64,000 nucleotides of DNA, from contig CAJQUW010015469.1 in assembly GCA_907163375.1 (NCBI GenBank), positions 124,001 through 188,000 on the forward strand, read 5' to 3'. The position numbers and the translations under genes were made by a program. Positions within the stretch are counted from its first letter, which is position 1, and every line of letters begins with the position of its first letter. Positions 46,180-54,689 of this stretch are shown one piece after another. The stretch comes from Prostheceraeus crozeri. Lineage: Eukaryota > Platyhelminthes > Polycladida > Euryleptidae. The notes under the pieces were generated by a model. The model had not been told where the DNA came from, did not search any database, and was given only the letters and a program-made list of their open reading frames with translations.

Positions 46180-46210
46180 TTTTACAGGCGGATGTTAGAG
46201 TGATCTTTGC

Positions 46211-46573
46211 TTAAACACGACAGCAGCGTCGAAACATCACCGTCGTAAACGCAATGAAATAGAGGAAGACATTGAGTACAGCACTAGTAAAAAGCAATAC
46301 ACTGAGAACAGCCACAGTACCAGTAAGATAGTCAGAAGCAGATACATGTGTGGGTAGCCGTAATGTATCATTCAGTGAGGTACTATAGTTCAATGGAAAC
46401 AGTTCAGCTGTGTCGTTTGCTGATATGTTATGAGCCAGACATGAACAATCTGTTTGTATGACGATATTTGTAAAGTTTAATGCCTTTGCATTAATTGTGC
46501 TTAAGTGGAAAAGGCTTCCCATAAGCAACGTGTAGAATACATAACTCCAAGCAAGGTAATGAAAGAATACCAT
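46211..46573 (-). CDS. Small type I membrane glycoprotein of the Polinton
   Basis: The frame is open from 46675, but the Met at 46573 starts a good signal peptide (MVFFHYLAWSYVFYTLLMGS). The ectodomain has five N-glycosylation sequons (NFT, NIS, NDT, NYS, NDT) within about 60 residues and a CSC pair. A membrane segment follows (GTVAVLSVLLFTSAVLNVFL) and a short basic Cys tail (RRCCRV). It is about 120 residues, too small for a typical fusion protein. Function unknown; a surface or immune-facing role is a guess. Confidence 0.5.
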   Translation of the reverse strand: MVFFHYLAWSYVFYTLLMGSLFHLSTINAKALNFTNIVIQTDCSCLAHNISANDTAELFPLNYSTSLNDTLRLPTHVSASDYLTGTVAVLSVLLFTSAVLNVFLYFIAFTTVMFRRCCRV

Positions 46574-46805
46574 GATGCAACAGTGATGAAAGTGTATTCG
46601 TAAACTGATTTGGTTTAAAATTATAAGATAGCATATAGTCAACATCTTCACAGTTTGCGTGAATGATGATTGCATTACTCAAACGATGTATCATCTCTCT
46701 AAAATCATTGGATGATAATAGTTTTTCCAACACAAGAATCCACTGCCTTGTATAATCATGCTTTCTTATTTCAATGAGACGATGATACAGCGGTATCATG
46801 GTCAT
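46491..46805 (-). CDS. Unknown protein overlapping the glycoprotein gene
   Basis: 104 codons, intact, overlapping the signal-peptide end of the glycoprotein gene in another frame by about 80 bases. Sequence is ordinary and helical (YHRLIEIRKHDYTRQWILVL, MIHRLSNAIIIH). No known domain. Because it begins 40 bases after the end of the RING gene on the same strand, it fits a tightly packed viral transcript. Confidence 0.45.
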   Translation of the reverse strand: MTMIPLYHRLIEIRKHDYTRQWILVLEKLLSSNDFREMIHRLSNAIIIHANCEDVDYMLSYNFKPNQFTNTLSSLLHHGILSLPCLELCILHVAYGKPFPLKHN

Positions 46806-46843
46806 AGATGACTGTTTTAAATTCGACTAGGATTGCATCAACA

Positions 46844-47359
46844 TCATTTATATACATTGACTGTTGAAATTATTTCTTGATCACAGATGGGACACAACAT
46901 AGTTTCCAAAGGTACATAGCACGTAGAACACATAACAGAATGACAACATGGTAAAAAGAGAAGAGATCGCTCCCTTTTAAAACACTCAACGCAGTTCCGT
47001 TCACATAATAATTTAAACGTCTCTTCTTCCAATTTCTTTCTAAAGTCACTTTTATTGGTAGAGTTACTTGACAAATCAGTTGCAAATGTCACCTTTTTTT
47101 TCTTTTTCACTCCAGATCGCACCAATTTCATCCCATTTTCACTATCATTACATTGCAGCATGGAAAAATCCTCTATCAATCTTCGATCCAAATGATAATT
47201 CATAGCATGCTCATCTAGATCCATTAGTCTTTCAACTAAAGCGTCAGCTTTAATATTTTCATTTACATTTGTAACACTTTCTATAGACTTCAATGAATAG
47301 CCAAGCTCTCTTGCTACAGACCATGAAGTTGGGAAACGAATGCAACTTTTCATCTTCAA
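46844..47359 (-). CDS. RING-finger protein (IAP-type RING)
   Basis: 171 codons, intact. The C-terminus carries a C3HC4 RING: CVEC, then LFLPCCHSVMCSTC, then MLCPIC, with the LPC.H...C..C spacing of inhibitor-of-apoptosis RING domains. No BIR repeat is present; the first 110 residues are charged and include a basic KKKKK-type run near residue 85. RING E3 ligases are used by many DNA viruses to turn over host factors; that role here is inference. It is the first large gene of the leftward block from the right side. Confidence 0.75.
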   Translation of the reverse strand: MKMKSCIRFPTSWSVARELGYSLKSIESVTNVNENIKADALVERLMDLDEHAMNYHLDRRLIEDFSMLQCNDSENGMKLVRSGVKKKKKVTFATDLSSNSTNKSDFRKKLEEETFKLLCERNCVECFKRERSLLFLPCCHSVMCSTCYVPLETMLCPICDQEIISTVNVYK

Positions 47360-47499
47360 ATAATTTCAAATGATCATGAGTGTCAGGAATGGACACTCAG
47401 TCGAATATGCTTGATATGACTTGTACACCTTTGACAGTATTGATGACTCTGTGTAATCTAATACTTTACTTTCACAAACATGAGTTGTAGTAAAAACTA

Positions 47500-47790
47500 G
47501 TTGACTACACTAACGCTTACATTTTATGACGTATGTGTTTCATAAAACATCATGATCAAACTTTTCTAACTATACATCAACCTGTGTCGCAGTAAAACTT
47601 TTACAAATCATGATACACTTTCTGATGACACTCACGCATAAAGTTCGATGATCAAACTTTCTAACTATACATCAACCTGTGTAGCAGTAAAACTTTTACA
47701 AACCATGATATACTTTCTAACGACACTCACGAATAAAACATCATGATCAAACTTTTCTAACTATACATCAACCTGTGCTGCAGTAAAACC
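47500..47790 (-). repeat. 95-bp direct repeats, right inner array
   Basis: Three units (CTATACATCA at 47570, 47665 and 47761, spacing 95-96) that are the inverted counterpart of the two units at 36983-37160. Each unit holds ATCATGATCAAACTTT, a near palindrome around TGATCA. Confidence 0.8.
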
Positions 47791-48043
47791 TTTGTACGAC
47801 ACTGACAAGAGCTTGTTCACTAGCAAAGAGAGAAGTCTGTGATGTGTTGCATGTGGCGCATGAATGTTCTCCCTTCATTCCATTCATCATTTTTCTTCCC
47901 CTCTGCATTCCATATCCGTAGATATGTGGCGGGCTTGGGATCGCTTTAGCTGCATTAGAAGGTTGGCCCTTAAGAGGGCTCATGAGGCGTTCCCGACGAA
48001 GGGTGATGAAAGAATGTGTTGCATGTATGAAAGCTGATCTCAT
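47768..48043 (-). CDS. Conserved small protein, right copy of an inverted gene pair
   Basis: 91 codons, intact: it includes LKGQPSNAAKAIPSPPHIYG, YGMQRGRKMMNGMK and SLFASEQALVSV and ends RFYCSTG. It matches the plus-strand frame at 36780-37019 over about 65 residues; the first 25 residues differ. Its last codons run into the 95-bp array. No known domain. The paired position suggests a product important enough to be present at both ends, or a by-product of exchange between ends. Confidence 0.55.
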   Translation of the reverse strand: MRSAFIHATHSFITLRRERLMSPLKGQPSNAAKAIPSPPHIYGYGMQRGRKMMNGMKGEHSCATCNTSQTSLFASEQALVSVVQRFYCSTG

Positions 48044-48061
48044 TTTTTAAAAGACTACCGT

Positions 48062-48337
48062 CTAACTTGGGCGGGACTGGCCGATCCTGCTGAGAGAGAC
48101 TCTTAGTCTCTCTATGTCAGCGGTATCAACCTCCTCTACTACCACCCGACTGTCAGAGGGCGGTATATAGCCCCATTCTGTTGAATCGCTATCATCATCA
48201 AAAGCCGATGAACCAATTCGATCAAGATTGTTATAAATCCTTTCTCGCTCTTCAGCCCGCTGAAACTCTTCAAATAGATTTCTAGGCTTCAACCGAGGCT
48301 TGTCAGGAGAGCTGACCAGAGTGTTCGGCGTCTGCAT
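48062..48337 (-). CDS. Unknown acidic protein, right inner gene
   Basis: 91 codons, intact, starting just inside the right terminal repeat. A TATATAAAC box lies about 35 bases upstream on the same strand (48370-48378) and an acceptor-like TTTCAG three bases before the ATG. The protein has a charged helix (NLFEEFQRAEERERIYNNLD), an acidic patch (DDDSDSTEWGYIPP) and a Ser/Arg end. It is the counterpart of the left inner gene by position, not by sequence. Early or regulatory role inferred only from layout. Confidence 0.5.
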   Translation of the reverse strand: MQTPNTLVSSPDKPRLKPRNLFEEFQRAEERERIYNNLDRIGSSAFDDDSDSTEWGYIPPSDSRVVVEEVDTADIERLRVSLSRIGQSRPS

Positions 48338-49595
48338 GACTGAAATGATATTAAATGAGAGTCAGCGGTTTATATACCAAGGGAGCACAAAGCCATGATT
48401 CAGACCTTCCTTATTTGGCCATGCTTTTAACTTGACAACAGCAGTTTTACCATATATGGGCATCGGCAGTCACCGTGCTTTCTGTTACCAACTCCCAACA
48501 CAAAGACGGATTCCCCCATGACGCGAAAAGGTTTGACGTCAATGCTTGCAGTAACCGCCCCATTTTTACCAAGTTACAATGACAAACGATAGACGTTGCC
48601 AAGCCTGAGTTACTGAGGCTAGACGAAAAAAGGCCTGATAGCAAGCCAGCAACCGTTTGGGTGTTAAGCTCTTGAATCCGTTACAGGCATTACTCAGAGG
48701 GGATCTTATCCCAGCTCCAAGGCCTCGACCCACAAATCCAACCTCGGGCGGACAGAGCGTGCGTCATGTCACTGTGTTGGTATCCGGGCCCCGATTTCGA
48801 CATGAAAACCGGTGGAGTTATTTACAAGAGGAAACGACCCAAGTCGTTGCTTTGATCAGCTTGATAGCAAGCCGTAGAGAGCTTGATTCAGCAGCGTTTT
48901 GCAATGGAGATGTTTAGAGGCCACCCATGACAAGATAGCTAAGACTCAACCGATTGGCGTTCAAAGTGCTACGTTGAGAACTGCGTCAAATGCCCAACAT
49001 GAGACATGAGTTGCCCCAGCGGTTTCGGTCTAAACTATGACACACTCCCTTGCCACACTTATCACTACGGCATCGTCCGCCGTCCCGAAGGAACACCCTG
49101 TCAGTGGAATATTACAGCAAAACTCTCCGTGTCTTGCTCGCTTTCAGTGAAAAGCCGCTTAGTCCATGAGAAGACTGGCTCTTTAAAAATCCTTTCATTG
49201 ACTTCAGCAGGGTCGAAAACCCCAGAAAACCTCCAAAACTACTGAATTTAAATTTTTCAACTTTTTAGCACTACTTATGAAATTTTATAAGTAGTTAATC
49301 ACTTAGGGCAGGTCAATAGCAACCGAACCTTTTTTGAATCAAGTCAAACGGACTTGTAGAAGCAAAGTTACAAGCCTTTACAGTTTTGGAGTCTTTTATG
49401 GCCTGGAGACGAAGGCCATCTCCGGGCGAACCTCTAAGTCTGACGCCTTAGCTGACTTCAGCAATGAAATTTTCTAAGTCGGTTTCTAACAGAAACCCGG
49501 AATTTGGAATGTCCGAAGCTATCATCGGAGCTCAGAGAGACGACCTACCTTTGACAATCGCTCTCCTCTAAATGAAAAGTCTCCGTCGGTTCCCG

Positions 49596-49603
49596 CTTAT
49601 ATA
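49596..49603 (-). promoter_or_regulatory. TATA promoter in right terminal repeat
   Basis: Mirror copy of the TATATAAG box at 34965-34972, with the same ATF-like site, E-box and splice donor. It points inward, so the element has inward-facing promoters at both ends. Confidence 0.55.
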
Positions 49604-49977
49604 GTGTGTGGCGATCAGCTGATGACGTAATACCCATCATTCAAACACTAAAAACCCGTCTATCTCCGGTTCTAGTGCTCCGATTGAGCTGGAAATACAC
49701 CAATTCCATGTAGAATTTGACGCTGAATCCAAATCTGAAATCCGTTTTCCCATCCTATGCTTCGTTTTGAAGCTACAACCCAAAACGTCCAAAATTCTAA
49801 CTCTGTCGTTTTTCGCCAATCTCCCAAAATCTTAAATGACGTCTCACATCTAAACGAAGGCAGATATGAACAAGCCGTTTCTTTCAGTGAATTTGTCTAA
49901 CTCTTAGCTTTCAAACGAGCTATGGCACGACAAAATCCGTCCACTGGAAGCCAAGATCGAAGCTAGGTCTCCCGAGG

Positions 49978-50618
49978 GGGGAGTCAGAACTTTCTCTCTC
50001 CGATTGAGTTGGGAAGATGTTCCTAGACCCAAAATTGGCCAAAACGTCCGAATTTGCACTCCATTTTCCCATCCGAGCACTCCTTCTGCCCAAAAAACGA
50101 CTTTTCTCATCCCAAAACCTCCAAAACCTGACTTTTTCCAACTCTGACAGTTTCCTGCCATTTTCCTCCCTAAACCCAAGAAAATGAGTCCAAACTGAGC
50201 TTTTCACTGCCTTTTTCTCACTCTTAGCTTTCAAATGAGCTATTGCACGACTTTCTACCATCTCTACAACCAAAGTTGGAAGATCGGTCCCGAGGGGGGA
50301 GTCAGAAATTTTTTCTCTCCGATTGAGTTGGGAAGATGTTCCTAGACCCAAAATTGGCCAAAACGTCCGAATTTGCACTCCATTTTCCCATCCAAGCACT
50401 CCTTCTGCCCGAAAAACGACTTTTCTCATCCCAAAACCTCCAAAACCTGACTTTTTCCAACTCTGACAGTTTCCTGCCATTTTCCTCCCTAAACCCAAGA
50501 AAATGAGTCCAAACTGAGCTTTTCACTGCCTTTTTCTCACTCTTAGCTTTCAAATGAGCTATTGCACGACTTTCTACCATCTCTACAACCAAAGTTGGAA
50601 GATCACTGCCGAGGGGGG
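49978..50618 (-). repeat. 319-bp tandem repeat, right
   Basis: Mirror copy of the array at 33950-34590, with the same two units and the same diverged third start. Copy number is equal on both sides. Confidence 0.85.
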
Positions 50619-50896
50619 GAACAGTTTTCTCCTCACGGACCCATTCCTCCCAGCACATCCTTGGCCATGTCCCTCACCTTCCTTCCAGAGGGGGGGGGCT
50701 GAGTCATCATTTCACATTTTGTCCTTGCGCCTGCAATGGGGTTACTACTGCCATCATCAAGAAAAATGGATGCAACAAATAGTCTGACGGGAAAAATCGC
50801 ACTTTGGCAACTGAGATAATACTTTCTAGCGTGATGTGCTTCTCCTTGTATGCTTGTACATTGATAATCAAATAAAGTTTCGAAGACTAATGAATT

Positions 50897-50945
50897 CAAT
50901 CTCGAGATCTCGACCAATTTTTATGCTTGTGAGATCTCGAGATTG
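50897..50945. repeat. 15-bp perfect inverted repeat with CTCGAG core
   Basis: CAATCTCGAGATCTC (50897-50911) and its exact complement (50931-50945) are separated by 19 bases. Further ATCTCGA words lie just beyond. It starts 148 bases outside the Polinton right end and has the word-repeat style of the MITEs in the left part of the window. Confidence 0.6.
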
Positions 50946-50955
50946 CAGTGCCAAA

Positions 50956-51740
50956 ATCTCGACTATGTAAAATAGATTTTTTTTGTTATAACATGCAATT
51001 TACAAATGAAAATTTATGTCAAATTGAATTGCTTGTCGGGACATTTTATCAACTGTTGATGACAGATATGTACTAGTATTCCCATCCTCACATATTAGAT
51101 ACATTCTGAAAGATAATGAATGATATATTCCTGATAATTCCTAATGACAGTACCTCTTGAAATGCCTTTTGATAACTGGTTATCAGTCATCCATGCATGT
51201 TGATAGGGATTTCAATGATAGATGTTATGAACATAAATGCTGAAAAATCGACTGATGAATACTCTTTGAAGTCGACTGATGAATGCTGACTGTTTCTAAC
51301 CCACTTTGATAATCTAAACACAAAAATTGTGAATTTGAAATGATTTTGCACAGCAGTCTGTGTCGGAATATTTCAAAATTAGCCTTTCTTTCGGACGATA
51401 GTCAGTTCCGTGATATCATAGCTGATCATAGCTGGATTAATGTGTGGAGAAATATCGACAAAATATTTTGTTATGTTCAAGCGCGCACGGTAATAAATTT
51501 TAAGTCACTAAATCTTCAATGAAAAAGACCATCTTTAGTTTTGCAAGAGGCTCTTTTTGGAATTGACATGCTAAAATTTTATGCTAAATTAAAAGTACTT
51601 TTCAACGTTCCAGAATTATAAGTTCCAATTGATCAACGAAGGAAAAAAGCAATTGTATTTTAATATAGAAAATTTGTATGTAACATTAATTTTGCCAAAG
51701 AGTGTTTAGGCTACTGCACATGGATTCTCTAACTTGTTTT
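50956..51740. other. Intergenic, nothing recognised
   Basis: AT-rich flank between the Polinton and the next LINE. One 60-codon open frame (51340-51522) has no recognisable domain. Confidence 0.4.
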
Positions 51741-51741
51741 C

Positions 51742-53718
51742 ATGAACTCCATCAACTGTGCTTGTCCTCTTGATGAGAAATTAGATATTTTTTACTCGAA
51801 GATCAGAAATTGTTGCACTACCATACCCACCACTATGGTAACCATGACATCGAATGATGAACCATGGATGACACCTATACTTAAATCGCTTATAAATCAA
51901 AGATGGTTTGCTTTTCGGACAAGAAATTATGATTTGTATAATCACCTTAAAGTCAAAATCAAGACGGAGATAACGAACGCCAAGATAAAGTGGGCTTCTA
52001 AGAATTCCAAGTCTTCGAATGACGCCTGGAAGGTGGTAAATGATGCAACAGGTCGGAGCACTAAATCAAGCTTGTCAAGTCTCACGTCGACGTTTTCAAG
52101 TGAAATGGAATGTTGCAATTTCGTTAATTGTGCATTTGAATCGTTGCTGATTCAAGTGGCTCACCTGATTCCTCACGGCCTACAATTTCTGAGAATGAAA
52201 CATCGTGGTGCCCATTAGGTAAACCTTTCGAAATTTATAAAATGCTGCAAAAGATACGCACTGACAAAGCTATTGGTTGTGATTTCATTCCACCCAGACT
52301 CTTAACAGAAGGAGCTCTTTTTTCTAGCCAATCCTCTGTACCACATTTACAATTCAAGTATTATTGACCATGTTGTACCGTCGGTTTGGAAGTATGGATT
52401 AGTTACTCCAGTACCAAAGCCCAATCCTCCAAATGCAAATGACCTGAGACCTATCTCTATACTACCTGCTCTGGAAAAATCCTAGAGAAAATAGTTCTGA
52501 ATAGTATACGTCCAACCTTGATGAATTCTATAGATGACGATCAATTCGGATACCGGCCAAAGTCTTCGACGTCATGTGCCTTAATCCATCTACACGATCG
52601 CATTACACAGAGACTAGAGTCTGAAGAGTCGACTGGTGTTGCAGTCTTATCCTTGGATTATACTCGGGCTTTCGATACTATCTCTCATCGCATTTTGATA
52701 GAAAAATTAGCTGCTCATAATCTACCGGCAGATTTTATCTACTGGATTCAATCGTATCTGAATGGGAGATCACAATCAGTTAGAATAGGAAACCCTGTCA
52801 GTAATCCTGTCAAAGTCCATAGTGGTGTGCCTCAAGGGTCTATCTTGGGTCCAATGCTATTTATCTTCTACACGGCAGATCTCTTTAACTCGGCATCTAC
52901 TGACTACATCAAGTATGCTGATGATACAATGATTATCGAAACAATTGGTCGCGACAAAGGGGCATGTACCCAACGGTTGCAGGAAACTCTTATGAGAATT
53001 GAGGAACTCAGTAACAACATCAACCTAACTCTGAATATGAAGAAGACCAAGCTTCTTGTGATACCAAAGAAAAATAATCCGGGTTTTTCTATCGCCATCC
53101 CTCAAATTCAGAGTGTTGATAGCCTCAAACTCCTGGGAGTGACTTTCTCCTCTAATCTCAACTGGAACCTTCACATATCTTCAATTTTGAAAAAGGGCAA
53201 TTCACGTCTATACGCTCTTCGAGTCCTAAGACCGATTGTACCACGTAGAGTTTTAAAGCAGACTTGTAACAGCATTATTTTCACACTTTTTGATTATGCC
53301 TCAGCAGATTTTGTATATTTGCCAAGACATCGTCATTTCTGCAAGCGAGCTCATCGCATCATTCACGGACGAGATTGCGATGGCAACTTATTCGAGGATG
53401 TAAATGGCCGTCGCTTGCGACTTGGCTGCAATTTGTTTGTAGCCGCAGAGCAAAACACCGAGCACCCTTAACATAGACTCATCCCATGCCACTTTAACCG
53501 GTCTGGACAGTATTACGTTGAAATGGCAAAGACGGTCCGCAGACAACGGCAATTTCAACTTTATGTATCTGCACATCTAAATAACATTAAATGATTTTTG
53601 ACATGTGACTTCCTTACTGTATTACTGTGAATGCATTTGATTTTGTTGTAACTTGACATATGTACTTACCTTGATTTTCATTACAGGAAATATAAAACGC
53701 TCTCTCTCTCTCTCTCTC
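51742..53718 (+). pseudogene. LINE ORF2, 5'-truncated copy (CR1/L2-like)
   Basis: Non-LTR retrotransposon reverse transcriptase. It begins in the linker after the endonuclease (DEPWMTPILKSLINQRWFAF) and continues into RT. The main open frame 52518-53471 has QFGYRPKSSTSCALIHL, LSLDYTRAFDTISHRIL, HSGVPQGSILGPMLF and KYADDTM, so the catalytic YADD is intact. The end of the protein (CHFNRSGQYYVEMAKTVRR) lies in another frame at about 53480-53595. There are about four frame changes (near 52150, 52320, 52470 and 53420). The endonuclease and ORF1 are absent. The copy ends in an AT-rich 3' UTR and a (CT)n run at 53700-53718. Confidence 0.85.
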
Positions 53719-53719
53719 G

Positions 53720-54550
53720 CTTTTTTGCATTTTTCCCGTTCAAAATTAAATTTCTCATTACTTTTTCAAGCTTAATGAATACCAAAATAGTCCACATCTA
53801 TCATTTAAACTTACTTGTATAGGCATTAGGCTTGCCAAGTGACGGTGTTACCTGCTCATATGTTATCCATGCATATGATGATGTATTTGGAGAACTTAGT
53901 GGCATATAATTTCTTAAATTACAATCCGTCAAATGCCGGCGGCACCGAGTCGCTTGTTTTTGTTAATGACATAGCTCTCAAAAACATGAATGTCTGAATC
54001 AAAATTCCGGAACTCGGAAAATTTGCGTGCCAGCCAGCTTTTCATAATGTGCGCACTTGATGAAGACTGCGACCGAAAATTTGTGCAGTTCATGCTAATA
54101 TTTTATAATATGTTCGAGTTCCGCTATTTTGAAACAATTGTCGAATTAATTCGATGGCAACCATCATCAATCAATATGAATGCCTTGCATCCACAAACTC
54201 ACATAATCTGCATGCGGACGACAAGGTGTGCATACAAATAGACAAATAAAAGTTAAATTGTCCATCTACTTTGATTGTATGATTGTGCAGGAGATTATGG
54301 ATATATCTGTAAACCGTAACGACGCATTTCACAATTTTTCTTCCATTGCCTTGCACTCAAAAGTAGTTTATCTATAGCTTTTAAATCATTTTGACTCATA
54401 TAGTAATTCTTATCTACTAGTACACGCTAGCTAATAATTGAGACTTCAAGTAATTCATGAGCATCGTCAGATGATGTAAAATAGCATGTGATAGTGAACT
54501 GATGTCATTATATTTACACTAATATCAACAAAGCTGGCAGTGCTGTGAAT
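53720..54550. other. Intergenic, nothing recognised
   Basis: No coding or repeat signal could be supported. GGCTTGCC near 53830 resembles the inner part of the MITE ends at 9724 but is too short to call. Confidence 0.4.
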
Positions 54551-54689
54551 GATGCAAATAATAATAATAATAAAGACGCATATTTTCAGATATCACACAC
54601 CCCAATACTGAGAATCGTGGGGCTAGTACAAAGTATGATTATACCAAGAAAAAGCAAACTTAACAAAGATAATGTGTCGAAGGAAAATT

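Larger units (their letters stand above)
33819..50749. mobile_element. Polinton/Maverick (adintovirus-like) element, 16.9 kb, young, genes broken
   Basis: The element starts AGTAGTAACC and ends GGTTACTACT, as Polintons do (5'-AG...CT-3'), and is flanked by a perfect 6-bp target duplication GCCATC (33813-33818 and 50750-50755). The inverted repeats are 2,364 bp each. Parts, mostly on the minus strand: integrase, packaging ATPase, adenain-like protease, double-jelly-roll major capsid, pVI-like protein, a large virion-type protein, small structural proteins, a RING protein, a membrane glycoprotein and several unknowns. No family-B DNA polymerase is visible. The structure looks complete end to end but the genes carry roughly ten breaks in all, so it is a fossil. 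I spotted only about ten differences between the two inverted repeats, so the insertion is recent, unless gene conversion keeps the repeats alike. Confidence 0.93.
48386..50749 (-). repeat. Right terminal inverted repeat of the Polinton
   Basis: Mirror copy of 33819-36182, same length. Positions map as 84568 minus the left coordinate. Homology stops at 48386; just inside, only a GGTATATAAACCGC-like promoter motif is shared with the left side. Confidence 0.95.
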
